Shown piece after piece: positions 42,335 through 51,532 of a stretch of DNA of 64,000 bases (positions are counted from its first letter, which is position 1; every line of letters begins with the position of its first letter). Source of the DNA: Tepiditoga spiralis (GTDB taxonomy: Bacteria > Thermotogota > Thermotogae > Petrotogales > Petrotogaceae). The DNA is taken from positions 1,196,501 through 1,260,500 of the forward strand of contig NZ_AP018712.1 of the NCBI RefSeq assembly GCF_014701195.1, written 5' to 3'. Made by a program: the position numbers and the translations under genes. The notes below the pieces were generated by a model. The model was not told the origin of the DNA. It searched no databases and saw nothing but the letters and a program-made list of their open reading frames with translations.

Positions 42335-42958
42335 TTGGTTCTTGTTGCCATAATTGGTGGAAGTGGAGCCGGGAAAACTAGTGTTTCCAAAAGTATTGTG
42401 AAACACTTTAATTCTCGCGCTTCTTTGTTGAGTATGGATGATTATTACAAAGATTTACCTCCTGGTGTTGATCCAAGAGAATTTAATTTCGATGATCCTA
42501 AAGCATTTGATTTCGATCTTTTTAAGAAACATTTAAAATTATTAAAAAAAGAAAAATCTATAGAGTTGCCTGTTTATAATATGGTAACTTGTAGAAGAGA
42601 ACAGTCTATTACAAAAAAATTTTTAGTGACTGATTTAGTTATAGTTGAAGGAATACTGGTTCTCCATGATAAAGAATTAAAAAATTTATTTGATTTTTCA
42701 GTGTATATAGATGCTCCTTCAGATGAAAGACTTATAAGAAGAATAGAAAGAGATACAGTTGAAAGAGGTAGAACAATAGAAAGTATATTAACTCAATATA
42801 GAAGATTTGTAGCACCTTCTTTCAAAGCTTTTATAGAACCACAAAAATATAAGTGCGATATTGTTTTACCAGATGGAGTTAGCAATAAAACGGGGATGGG
42901 TATAATCATAGATGCAGTTGAGAGGATGTTAGAAAGAAATAAACAGGAGGGATTTTAA
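42335..42958 (+). CDS. udk: Uridine kinase
   Basis: The 207-residue enzyme phosphorylates uridine and cytidine. The P-loop GGSGAGKTS is at the N-terminus, with DDYYKDLP, DDPKAFDFDLF, VEGILVLHD and RRIERDTVERGR following in family order. I prefer the TTG at 42335 because AGAGGTGG lies just ahead; an ATG 18 bases upstream overlaps that site. It leads an operon for nucleoside uptake, so salvage and import are linked. Confidence 0.9.
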   Translation: MVLVAIIGGSGAGKTSVSKSIVKHFNSRASLLSMDDYYKDLPPGVDPREFNFDDPKAFDFDLFKKHLKLLKKEKSIELPVYNMVTCRREQSITKKFLVTDLVIVEGILVLHDKELKNLFDFSVYIDAPSDERLIRRIERDTVERGRTIESILTQYRRFVAPSFKAFIEPQKYKCDIVLPDGVSNKTGMGIIIDAVERMLERNKQEGF

Positions 42959-44883
42959 TGAAGAAATATATGTTACTTGTTTTTTCAGTACTTTTAGTGA
43001 TTATTGGATACTCCATTAACACTAAAATTGTGCAAGAAAAGTATGTTGGGTTTATAAAAGCCTACAACTCAGATACTAAAGAAAATCATCTTATAAATAA
43101 ATTTAAAGATGAAATGAAAAATTTAGGTTTATATAGATATTATAGAAATAATATGGTTGGAAGTGCAGAATTTGTTGATAGACCAACAGATATTCAGACA
43201 TATTTATCTATGATTCATAAATCTATGACATTTAATTCTGATGAAGAAAAATTAGCTTTTGCTGGTTTTTTATGTTATGTACAAACAGATCTTGCTGGTG
43301 GAGAGTTGAGCAATGAAGTTATAAAAAGTATGCCTGCATATTTTGTTACTGTTCAAGATATTTACCAAAATATGCAAAATGAAGCACTTTTGTACATAGG
43401 AAATGTTATAGCATATTCTATGGGATTAGTAGAAACAAGTCCATATACAAATATTGAAAAACATAAAACAAATTCTAAATTAGAAAATTTAGATTTATAT
43501 ACATACAGTGGAGAAAAAAATGAACTTTATGATGGTATAATTAAGAAGAATAGTGTAAAACTAAATACAGAAATTGAAAAATTGGCAAATTCTGGAATAA
43601 CAGGAGAAGATTTGGAGTATGAAATCGATAATCTTTCTTCTGAATTATTAGAAGATATAACTAAAAAAAATGATGAAGATTTGAATTCTTCTGTTGCTAT
43701 GTTTATAAAAGAAGCTAAAAAAGGAATTAATCTTTCTTATTTAAGATTTATTATATATTTGGCTGTAATTTTGGTTGGAGTTAAATTTTTTAAAAAATAC
43801 TTAAATTATATTATTTTAGGTGTTTTTGGTTATGAAGTTTTTTACTTAATATTTATGTATAATTTTTCTAAAGATATAATTACATCATTCTTTTACGGTA
43901 GTTTTATAGTAGTAGCTGTTGCAATAATGTTTTTTGTTAAGTTCTTTTCGGCATTTGGTAGAGATGTTAAATTCGTAAAAAGGCTTATAAATGTTTCATT
44001 ATTTATTTTACTTGCGTTGTTATTGTTTATTCCAACTTATTATTCAAAAGATTTGACTATGAAGAATACAAAGAGTTTTCATAATTCTTCTTTTGAAAAC
44101 CAACTTTTAAAGGATGTGTTGTTATACAATCATTCAGTAATTCATAAGAATTTAACTGAATTAACAAATTCAATTACAACTGAAAACTCTGAGGCGAAAA
44201 ATATATATTCAAATCTTTTAAAGAAGTATATAAATGATTCAATTGAAAACAATATAATTGAAAGCATAAGTAATGATTATGGAGTTAATATAAAAAATAA
44301 TATAAATGGATTATTATTAAACAAAGAAAAAAATTATACAAAAGTATCTAAGGATTATGCGGAAGCAATAGATAAGTTTGTAAAAGCATCAGAATTAAGA
44401 ATGAAAAATATAAATAATGAGATAAAAACAATGAAATTAAACATAGAAAGAATTGAAGATTATTCTGATGAACAGTTTTTAAAGTTATTTAAAAATAATT
44501 TAGATAGTTATTTTATGAAAAACAAATTACTTGTACCAGTTAAGAAAGATATAGATGAATCTTATACAAACTTCAATGCAAAAGATAAATTGAACATAAA
44601 AGCATACAATACAGATTATGGAACTAAAATGCTTATGATATTTTTCCTTGGAATTGTTTTTTGGATAGTATTTGAAGGGAAACTTATAAAATGGAGTTCT
44701 TTTGGTGCAATGATTATATCTTCTGTTTTGATGTTTATAAAGCCAGGAACTATAGAAGTTTTATCTCAAATAAAGTATCCAGTATTAAAAAGTTCTGAGT
44801 TTAGTGTGAACATACTTTATGGAATCATAATGGTATTAATAACAATACTATTAACTATCAAAAAGGGAGGTAGTGAATCATGA
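42958..44883 (+). CDS. Large uncharacterised membrane protein in nucleoside-uptake operon
   Basis: I do not recognise this 641-residue protein. One N-terminal helix is followed by a soluble region (to about 255). A cluster of four helices (about 258-360), another soluble, coiled-coil-prone region (360-550) and three C-terminal helices follow. The two large outside domains contain no catalytic motif I can name. The ATG overlaps the udk stop and its own stop overlaps the next start, so it is translated with the importer genes. A regulator or accessory of the transporter is possible. Confidence 0.75.
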   Translation: MKKYMLLVFSVLLVIIGYSINTKIVQEKYVGFIKAYNSDTKENHLINKFKDEMKNLGLYRYYRNNMVGSAEFVDRPTDIQTYLSMIHKSMTFNSDEEKLAFAGFLCYVQTDLAGGELSNEVIKSMPAYFVTVQDIYQNMQNEALLYIGNVIAYSMGLVETSPYTNIEKHKTNSKLENLDLYTYSGEKNELYDGIIKKNSVKLNTEIEKLANSGITGEDLEYEIDNLSSELLEDITKKNDEDLNSSVAMFIKEAKKGINLSYLRFIIYLAVILVGVKFFKKYLNYIILGVFGYEVFYLIFMYNFSKDIITSFFYGSFIVVAVAIMFFVKFFSAFGRDVKFVKRLINVSLFILLALLLFIPTYYSKDLTMKNTKSFHNSSFENQLLKDVLLYNHSVIHKNLTELTNSITTENSEAKNIYSNLLKKYINDSIENNIIESISNDYGVNIKNNINGLLLNKEKNYTKVSKDYAEAIDKFVKASELRMKNINNEIKTMKLNIERIEDYSDEQFLKLFKNNLDSYFMKNKLLVPVKKDIDESYTNFNAKDKLNIKAYNTDYGTKMLMIFFLGIVFWIVFEGKLIKWSSFGAMIISSVLMFIKPGTIEVLSQIKYPVLKSSEFSVNILYGIIMVLITILLTIKKGGSES

Positions 44884-45977
44884 AAAAAGTTTTATCTATG
44901 ATGTTAGTTTTGGCTTTTGTTGTAAGTTCATTTGCACTTACAGTTACTATGGTTTCCGATACAGGGGGATTAGGAGACAAATCATTTAATGATGGTACAT
45001 GGGCTGGAGTTTTAAGAGCAAAAGACGAATTAAAGGCAAATGTAAAGGTACTTATTTCAAAGGAACAAACAGATTATGTAACTAATTTATCAAATGCTGC
45101 AAAAGAATCAGATGTAGTTATAGCTGTTGGTTTTATGATGACATCAGCTTTATTTGATGTTGCACCACAATTCCCAAGAACAAAGTTTATTGGAATAGAT
45201 ATTGCACCTTCTCAAGGAACAACTATTCCTTCAAATGTAGCACTTTATTTGTTTAAAGAACAAGAATCAGCATTTTTAGTTGGATATCTTTCAGCAAGTA
45301 TGACTAAAACAGGTAAGCTTGGATTTATTGGAGGAATTGAAATTCCACCAGTTAAAAGATTTGAATTTGGATACAGAGCAGGTATAAAAGCTTACAATGA
45401 AATCCATAATAAAAATGTTGAAGCTATATTAGGTTACGCTGGTGGATTTGGTGACGTTGCAAAAGGAAAACAAATGGCAATGGCTCAATTTGCACAAGGC
45501 GCAGATATAATATTCCATGCAGCTGGAGCAACTGGAAATGGTGCTTTTGATGCAGCAAAAGAAAAAGGACTTTCTTTCTATGGATTAGATGCAAATGCAA
45601 CTCTTAAAGATATTATAGACAAATATTATGAAAAAGGTAGAGGTTATTTTGCAGTAGGTGTTGACTCTGATCAAGATTATCTTGCACCAGGATTTGGACT
45701 TGCAAGCGCTATGAAAAGAGTAGATACAGCAGCATTTTTAGGTATTAAAAGTTCAAGATCTGCAAGATCTTTTAAAAGTGGAGTACATACTCTTGGTTTA
45801 AAAGAAAATGGTGTTGACATTTCACCAATGAAATATACAAAAGGTATGGTTTCAAATTCAACTTTTGCAGAATTAGCATATCTTTCTTCTTTAATAAAAC
45901 AAGGTCAAGTAAATGTTCCTGATTCAGAAGATGGATTAGCTTCATTTGATGTAACTTCTGTAAAATTTCCATTTTAA
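44880..45977 (+). CDS. BMP-family nucleoside-binding protein
   Basis: This is a 365-residue periplasmic binding protein with a signal peptide (to about residue 19). The PnrA/BmpA segments TMVSDTGGLGDKSFNDGTWAG, KFIGID, LGFIGGIEIPPVKRFEFGYRAG and FHAAGATGNGAFDAAKEKG are present. The family binds purine or other nucleosides. It starts within the preceding stop. A strong terminator follows it, consistent with higher expression of the binding protein than of the membrane parts. Confidence 0.92.
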   Translation: MKKVLSMMLVLAFVVSSFALTVTMVSDTGGLGDKSFNDGTWAGVLRAKDELKANVKVLISKEQTDYVTNLSNAAKESDVVIAVGFMMTSALFDVAPQFPRTKFIGIDIAPSQGTTIPSNVALYLFKEQESAFLVGYLSASMTKTGKLGFIGGIEIPPVKRFEFGYRAGIKAYNEIHNKNVEAILGYAGGFGDVAKGKQMAMAQFAQGADIIFHAAGATGNGAFDAAKEKGLSFYGLDANATLKDIIDKYYEKGRGYFAVGVDSDQDYLAPGFGLASAMKRVDTAAFLGIKSSRSARSFKSGVHTLGLKENGVDISPMKYTKGMVSNSTFAELAYLSSLIKQGQVNVPDSEDGLASFDVTSVKFPF

Positions 45978-45986
45978 TTAAAAAAT

Positions 45987-46018
45987 AAAAAAGGGATGGG
46001 GAATCCCATCCTTTTTTT
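45987..46018 (+). terminator. Terminator after the binding-protein gene
   Basis: GGATGGG and CCCATCC form a stem within A and T runs. It probably allows partial read-through, since transporter genes follow without another clear promoter. Confidence 0.75.
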
Positions 46019-46065
46019 AAAGTTGTTAATTAATAGATGAAAAACATCTATCAATTAGCAACTTT
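46019..46065 (+). promoter_or_regulatory. Long hairpin in front of the ABC ATPase gene
   Basis: AAAGTTG pairs with CAACTTT, AATT with AATT, and ATAGATG with CATCTAT. That makes about 20 pairs with one mismatch and loop AAAAA. There is no T-run. It ends 13 bases before the ribosome site of the ATPase gene. Confidence 0.6.
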
Positions 46066-46089
46066 TGGATAGCTTTAGGAGGTGTTTCG

Positions 46090-47679
46090 ATGTCCAAGGG
46101 GACAGATTTAATGAACTATGCAGTTTACATGAAAGAAATTGTTAAACGATTTCCAAAGGTACTTGCTAACGATCATGTAAATTTAGAAATTAAAAAAGGG
46201 GAAATTCATGCACTTATTGGTGAAAATGGTGCAGGAAAATCAACACTCATGAATCAACTTTATGGCCTTTACACACCAACTTCTGGAGATATTTTTATAA
46301 ACGGAGAGAAAAAGGTTTTTAATGGTCCGAAAGATGCCATAAATGCTGGTATAGGTATGGTTCATCAGCATTTTATGCTTGTAGACAATTTGACAGTTGC
46401 AGAAAATGTTGTTCTCGGTTCAGAACCTAAAAAAGGTATTTCATTTGATTTGAAAAAAGCAAGACGAGAAGTACAAGAACTTTCTAAAAGATATGGATTG
46501 AAAGTTGATGTGGATGCTTTAATTGAGGATTTACCTGTAGGTACTCAACAAAGAGTTGAGATAATTAAAACTATATATAGAGGTGCAGAAATTTTGATTC
46601 TTGATGAACCAACTGCAGTTCTAACTCCTCAAGAAATTGAAGAATTATTTGAAATCATGAGAAAGTTAAGAGATGATGGAAAAACTATTATTTTTATAAG
46701 TCACAAATTACACGAAGTTATGACAATTTGTGATAATATTACTGTTATGAGATTAGGTAAGGTTACAGGTCATGTAAAAGTTTCAGAAACAAATGAAAAA
46801 GAATTGGCAAATATGATGGTTGGTAGAGAAGTTATTTTGAGAGTTGACAAGGAAGAAAAAGTACCAGGTGAAAAAGTTGTTGAAATTAAAAATTTATGGG
46901 TAAAAGATAATAGACAACTTGATGCAGTAAGAGGAATGAACTTTGAAATAAGGAAAGGTGAAGTTCTTGGTATTGCAGGTGTTGCTGGTAATGGACAAAC
47001 AGAACTTGTTGAAGCCCTCACAGGATTAAGAAAAAAAGAAAGTGGTGAATATTTATACAAAGGAAAAGATATTTCTCACTATACAGTTAAGGAATTAAGA
47101 GAAAGTAATATAACTCATATTCCAGAAGATAGATTTAAATATGCAATGGTAAAAGAATATCCAAACTACTATAATATGATTCTTGGACGTCACTATAAGA
47201 TGCCGTTTGCAAGAAGAGGATTTTTAAATAATGATATTATACAGGAATATTCACAAGATTTAATTAAAAAATTTGATGTTAGACCTGCAGATGCTTCAAT
47301 AAAAACAGGTAACTTGTCAGGAGGGAATCAACAAAAGGTCGTTATTGCAAGAGAAGTTAGTGCAAATCCTGATTTTATAGTAATCGCTCAACCTACAAGA
47401 GGATTAGATGTAGGTGCAATTGAATACGTTCATAAAGAAATATTGGAATTAAGAAGAAAAAATGTTGCTGTACTTTTAATTTCTATGGAACTTGAAGAAG
47501 TTTTATCATTGTCTGATAGAGTTTTGGTTATGTATGAAGGTGGAGTTACTGGAGAATTTAAACCAGGAGAATTAACCATTGAAGAAGTTGGACTTTTGAT
47601 GGCAGGTAAAAAATTAAGTGAATTAAGAACAATCGCAGAAACAGAGGCACATGCACCTCATCATGGAGGGGATAAATAA
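46090..47679 (+). CDS. nupO: Nucleoside ABC transporter, double ATPase
   Basis: The 529-residue protein has two fused ATPase domains, as in RbsA/NupO. Domain 1 has Walker A GENGAGKST, and Walker B ILDEPTAVLTP. Domain 2 has the degenerate Walker A AGVAGNGQTE, signature LSGGNQQKV and Walker B-like VIAQPTRGLDVG. It powers import with the two permeases downstream. A strong AGGAGGTG site precedes the ATG. The symbol follows the B. subtilis guanosine system and is by analogy. Confidence 0.9.
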   Translation: MSKGTDLMNYAVYMKEIVKRFPKVLANDHVNLEIKKGEIHALIGENGAGKSTLMNQLYGLYTPTSGDIFINGEKKVFNGPKDAINAGIGMVHQHFMLVDNLTVAENVVLGSEPKKGISFDLKKARREVQELSKRYGLKVDVDALIEDLPVGTQQRVEIIKTIYRGAEILILDEPTAVLTPQEIEELFEIMRKLRDDGKTIIFISHKLHEVMTICDNITVMRLGKVTGHVKVSETNEKELANMMVGREVILRVDKEEKVPGEKVVEIKNLWVKDNRQLDAVRGMNFEIRKGEVLGIAGVAGNGQTELVEALTGLRKKESGEYLYKGKDISHYTVKELRESNITHIPEDRFKYAMVKEYPNYYNMILGRHYKMPFARRGFLNNDIIQEYSQDLIKKFDVRPADASIKTGNLSGGNQQKVVIAREVSANPDFIVIAQPTRGLDVGAIEYVHKEILELRRKNVAVLLISMELEEVLSLSDRVLVMYEGGVTGEFKPGELTIEEVGLLMAGKKLSELRTIAETEAHAPHHGGDK

Positions 47680-48749
47680 TGGCTCAAAAAATAAAAGAAA
47701 GTAAATGGATGCCTATATTGGTACCAATAGTATCGGTACTTGTTGCATTATTAATTGCATCTGTAATAATATTAATTATAGGAAAAAATCCATTACTTGC
47801 ATATTTAAAACTTTTTGAAGGTGCATTTGTTGGAAGAGCTGCTTGGGCAGATAATATTACAAAAATGACAAGTTTACTTTTAACTGGTCTTGCAGTTGGA
47901 TTTGGATTTAGAGCTGGAGTTTTTAATATTGGTGCTGAAGGTCAAATGGCTGTTGGTGGAATGATGGCTGTTATGGTTGGTATAAATATGGGTAATGTTT
48001 CTCCAGTTTTTGCTATACCTATAACTATTTTTGCAGGTATGTTAGGTGGTGCTTTTTGGGCATCAATTGCAGGATATTTAAAAGCAAAAACAGGAGCTCA
48101 TGAAGTTATAACAACTATAATGCTTAACTGGATAGCTTATCATATTGGAAATTACTTAGTTTCTGGACCTCTTGCTGTTGGACAAGGTGTTCCAAAATCA
48201 CCTGAAATAGCTAAAAGTGCTCAATTACCTCCATTAATGACAATACAAGCAAGTAATGTTCCATCTGGAATTTTAATAGCCGTTGTTGCAGCAATAGTTA
48301 TGTATATAATTCTTGAAAAAACAACTACAGGTTATGAAATAAAAGCAGTTGGATACAATGCATATTCAGCAGAATATGGTGGAATATCTATAAGTAAAAA
48401 TATAGTTTTAACTATGGCAATATCTGGTGCACTTGCTGGACTTGCTGGTGCAATAGAAGTTATGGGGGTTCATCATAGAATTTTTGGTGCATTTACAAGT
48501 GGAAGAGGTTTTGATGGAATTACAATTGCTTTAATAGGACAAAATAATCCAATTGGTATTATTTTTTCATCATTCTTAATTTCTTCATTGAGATCTGGAT
48601 CAAATTCTATGCAACTTGCTGGTATTCCAGATGATATAGTTGTAATAATACAAGGTGTAATTATATTCTTTGTTGCAGCTGATAGAATAGTAAAAACTTG
48701 GATAACAAAAGCATCAACTAAATTAGCAAAGGAAGGTGAAGCTAAATGA
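47679..48749 (+). CDS. nupP: Nucleoside ABC transporter permease 1
   Basis: The 356-residue, roughly ten-helix protein is of the RbsC/BPD_transp_2 family. The segments AVGFGFRAGVFNIGAEGQM and YEIKAVGYNAYSAEYGGI are typical of NupP/YufP permeases. The start codon overlaps the ATPase stop. It forms the channel together with the next gene product. Confidence 0.92.
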   Translation: MAQKIKESKWMPILVPIVSVLVALLIASVIILIIGKNPLLAYLKLFEGAFVGRAAWADNITKMTSLLLTGLAVGFGFRAGVFNIGAEGQMAVGGMMAVMVGINMGNVSPVFAIPITIFAGMLGGAFWASIAGYLKAKTGAHEVITTIMLNWIAYHIGNYLVSGPLAVGQGVPKSPEIAKSAQLPPLMTIQASNVPSGILIAVVAAIVMYIILEKTTTGYEIKAVGYNAYSAEYGGISISKNIVLTMAISGALAGLAGAIEVMGVHHRIFGAFTSGRGFDGITIALIGQNNPIGIIFSSFLISSLRSGSNSMQLAGIPDDIVVIIQGVIIFFVAADRIVKTWITKASTKLAKEGEAK

Positions 48750-49699
48750 GTTGGATAGAAGCCATTTTTGCTACGTTAGCATCACCTTTGTTTTATAGAT
48801 TGACAATATTATCAGCACTTCCACTTGTTTTTGCTGCAATTGGTGGTGTTTTTAGTGAAAAAACAGGTGTAACTAATATAGCACTTGAAGGTATAATGAA
48901 AATTGGAGCATTTACTTCAATAGTATTTGCTATAAAATTTGATAATCCATGGTTAGGATTAATTATGGGGATGCTTGCTGGTGTAATTCTTGCGGCTTTA
49001 CATGCTTATGTTTCAATTGAATGGTCAGCAGATCAAATTGTTTCAGCAACGGCTTTAATTTTAATTGCACAAGGTCTTGTTGGATTTTTAATGATTCCTA
49101 TATTTGGACATAAAGGTCAAACAAATTTAGTTGCTCATAAACTTCCAACTGTAGAATTACCTATTATAAAAGATATACCATTTATTGGAGCTATATTTAA
49201 TGATCTATCTATATTCTTTTATTTTGCGATTATAATAATATTTGCTTCATGGTATTTAATTTATAAAACACCATTAGGATTGAGAATGAGAGCTGTTGGA
49301 GAAAATCCAAAGGCAGCAGATACATTAGGAGTAAACGTTAAAAAAATAAGATACTTTGGTGTTTTAATGAGTGGGCTTTTAGCAGGTCTTGGAGGAGTTT
49401 ATATAGCTCTTGGAGATATAGGTCAATTTATAGAAGATATGCCTTCAGGAAAAGGTTTTATAGCTCTTGCTGCTATGATTTTAGGTAACTGGAATCCAAT
49501 TGGTGCAATGTGGGCTTCACTTTTATTTGGAGCTGCAGAAGCTATGAATATACAACTTCAATCAATGCTAACATTACCTTCAGAAATGAAAGCATTATTG
49601 AATTTATTGCCATTTGTAATAACTATAATAATAGTTGGTGGATTTGTTGGTAAAACAAGAGCTCCAGCAGCAGATGGTCAACCATACGAAAAAGAATAA
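48746..49699 (+). CDS. nupQ: Nucleoside ABC transporter permease 2
   Basis: This 317-residue membrane protein is also of the BPD_transp_2 family, with EKTGVTNIALEGIMKIGAFT and PLGLRMRAVGENPKAADTLGV. The start overlaps the previous stop by four bases. It ends the operon, followed by a strong terminator. Confidence 0.92.
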   Translation: MSWIEAIFATLASPLFYRLTILSALPLVFAAIGGVFSEKTGVTNIALEGIMKIGAFTSIVFAIKFDNPWLGLIMGMLAGVILAALHAYVSIEWSADQIVSATALILIAQGLVGFLMIPIFGHKGQTNLVAHKLPTVELPIIKDIPFIGAIFNDLSIFFYFAIIIIFASWYLIYKTPLGLRMRAVGENPKAADTLGVNVKKIRYFGVLMSGLLAGLGGVYIALGDIGQFIEDMPSGKGFIALAAMILGNWNPIGAMWASLLFGAAEAMNIQLQSMLTLPSEMKALLNLLPFVITIIIVGGFVGKTRAPAADGQPYEKE

Positions 49700-49714
49700 T
49701 AAAAAATTAATATT

Positions 49715-49749
49715 AAAGAATATAAGGCATTGCCTTATATTCTTTTTTT
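49715..49749 (+). terminator. Terminator of the nucleoside transport operon
   Basis: AAAGAATATAAGGC, loop ATT and the complement, followed by seven T. Confidence 0.9.
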
Positions 49750-49753
49750 ATGA

Positions 49754-49780
49754 TATAATTTAATTAGGTAAGCTAATTAA
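49754..49780 (+). promoter_or_regulatory. Extended -10 and operator-like palindrome before the AKR gene
   Basis: TGATATAAT holds an extended -10 (TATAAT 49754-49759). Immediately after it TTAATTAG, spacer GTAAG, CTAATTAA form a perfect inverted repeat at 49760-49780. It covers the likely transcription start and fits a repressor site. Confidence 0.55.
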
Positions 49781-49795
49781 AAAAGGGGCTTGTTT

Positions 49796-50752
49796 ATGGA
49801 ATATAGAAAATTAGGGAAATCTGGATTAAAAATTAGTGAACTTTCTTTAGGTTCTTGGATTACTTTTGGAAATCAATTAGACACAGAAAATGTAAAGAAA
49901 TGTATGAAAGAAGCCTTTAATAGTGGAGTTAATTTTTTTGATAATGCAGAGGCCTATGCAAATGGATTATCTGAATCGTTAATGGGGATAGCACTAAAAG
50001 AATATAGAAGAACAGATTTAATAGTGTCAACAAAAATATTTTGGGGTGGGAATGGACCAAATGATAGAGGACTTTCAAGAAAACATTTACTTGAAGGAAC
50101 TTGGAACTCTTTAAAAAGGTTGCAACTTGATTATGTTGATTTAATTTTTTGTCATAGACCTGACCCAGATACACCAATAGAAGAAACGGTATTGGCAATG
50201 GATTATATTGTTAGAAATGGTCTTGCTATGTACTGGGGAACTTCAGAATGGAGTTATGAAGAATTAGATAAAGCTTTTAAAGTAGCAAAGGAATTAAATT
50301 GTATTCCACCAACAATGGAACAACCTCAATACAATATGTTTGTTAGAGAAAAAGTAGAGCATGAATTTAATTTATTATATGAAAAATATGGATTGGGACT
50401 TACTACTTGGAGTCCACTTGCAAGTGGAATACTTACTGGTAAATACAATGAATCAATTCCAGAAGATAGTAGATTACATAAATTTTCGGGTTTGAAGAAT
50501 AATTTAAAAAATAATGGATTACTTTCAGAAAAAAATATAGAAAAAGTAAAAAAGTTAACTAAAATTGCAAAAGATTTGGATATGAAAGTATCACAATTAT
50601 CCCTTGCTTGGTTATTAAAAAATAAAAATGTTAGCACAGTTATAACTGGAGCAAGTAGAGTTGAACAAGTAAGAGAAAATCTAAAAGCATCTGAATTAAA
50701 AAATAAATTGAATGATTCTATAATGGAAGAAATAAATGCAATTATTTATTAA
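49796..50752 (+). CDS. Aldo/keto reductase (AKR6-like)
   Basis: The 318-residue TIM-barrel oxidoreductase uses NADPH. MEYRKLGKSGLKISELSLGSW and the tyrosine/aspartate site in FFDNAEAYANG are visible, with catalytic H in IFCHRPDPDTP. TWSPLASGILTGKY matches the voltage-gated potassium channel beta-subunit and YghZ-like branch. I start it at the ATG at 49796 after AAAGGGGC. Physiological substrate unknown; a repressor-like palindrome at the promoter suggests induction. Confidence 0.9.
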   Translation: MEYRKLGKSGLKISELSLGSWITFGNQLDTENVKKCMKEAFNSGVNFFDNAEAYANGLSESLMGIALKEYRRTDLIVSTKIFWGGNGPNDRGLSRKHLLEGTWNSLKRLQLDYVDLIFCHRPDPDTPIEETVLAMDYIVRNGLAMYWGTSEWSYEELDKAFKVAKELNCIPPTMEQPQYNMFVREKVEHEFNLLYEKYGLGLTTWSPLASGILTGKYNESIPEDSRLHKFSGLKNNLKNNGLLSEKNIEKVKKLTKIAKDLDMKVSQLSLAWLLKNKNVSTVITGASRVEQVRENLKASELKNKLNDSIMEEINAIIY

Positions 50753-50777
50753 AAAACTCTCTTTTGAGAGTTTTTTT
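50751..50777 (+). terminator. Terminator after the AKR gene
   Basis: ACTCTC, loop TTTT, GAGAGT with A and T runs on either side. Confidence 0.85.
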
Positions 50778-50836
50778 ATTGGTTTTTTAAGAAAAATATG
50801 TTAAAATCTATTTGGAGTAAAATTGGGAGGTTTTTA

Positions 50837-51523
50837 ATGAAAAATTCTTCAGTAAAAGATGAAACAATATTTGACCTTAAATACTTTAAAAAATATGGTT
50901 CAATAATTGGATTAGATGAAGCAGGAAGAGGTCCTTTGGCTGGTCCTGTTTTTGCAGCAGCAGTTTATGTAGAAAATGAAAATGAATTAAAAGCTTTAAA
51001 AAGAATTGGCGCTGATTCAAAAACTTTGAGTGAAAAAGAAAGAGAAAAAAGATATAATGAAATAATTAAAAATTTTAAATATTCATACTATGCAGCATCT
51101 TCAGAATTAATTGATGAAATGAATATCTTTAAAGCAACACAGTATGCAATGAAAAAATGTGTTGAACAACTTAACTCTGGTTATTGTTTAATAGATGGAA
51201 AAAATTTTCACTTTTCGTTTCCATTTGAATGTATAGTGAAAGGTGACTCAAAGTTGAGTCTTATAGGGGCTGCTTCAATAATTGCAAAAGTTTTGAGAGA
51301 TAAGTATATGATAAAGCTTTCAGAAAAGTATCCAGAATATTTATTTTATAAACATAAAGGATATCCTACAAAAGAACATGTGGAAAAAATAAAAAAGTAT
51401 GGTATTTTTAATGAATATAGATTAACCTTTAATCCTGTAAAAAGTATGATAATTAATAATGAAATACAATATAATAAAAATGATTTTTCAAAAAATACAT
51501 TAATGAAACTGGGTGTTCTATGA
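50837..51523 (+). CDS. rnhB: Ribonuclease HII
   Basis: The 228-residue enzyme removes RNA from RNA-DNA hybrids. The active-site motif IIGLDEAGRGPLAGPV supplies the first Asp-Glu pair. ADSKTLSEKERE and GAASIIAKVLRDKYM follow as expected. The start at 50837 follows GGGAGG; an upstream in-frame ATG would add 13 residues without conservation. First gene of a unit with mazG. Confidence 0.95.
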   Translation: MKNSSVKDETIFDLKYFKKYGSIIGLDEAGRGPLAGPVFAAAVYVENENELKALKRIGADSKTLSEKEREKRYNEIIKNFKYSYYAASSELIDEMNIFKATQYAMKKCVEQLNSGYCLIDGKNFHFSFPFECIVKGDSKLSLIGAASIIAKVLRDKYMIKLSEKYPEYLFYKHKGYPTKEHVEKIKKYGIFNEYRLTFNPVKSMIINNEIQYNKNDFSKNTLMKLGVL

Positions 51524-51532
51524 GGTGATTGA

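Noticed and set aside
46019-46089. Purine riboswitch before the nucleoside ABC ATPase
   Set aside because: The stretch forms a simple long hairpin without the three-way junction and conserved loops of purine riboswitches.
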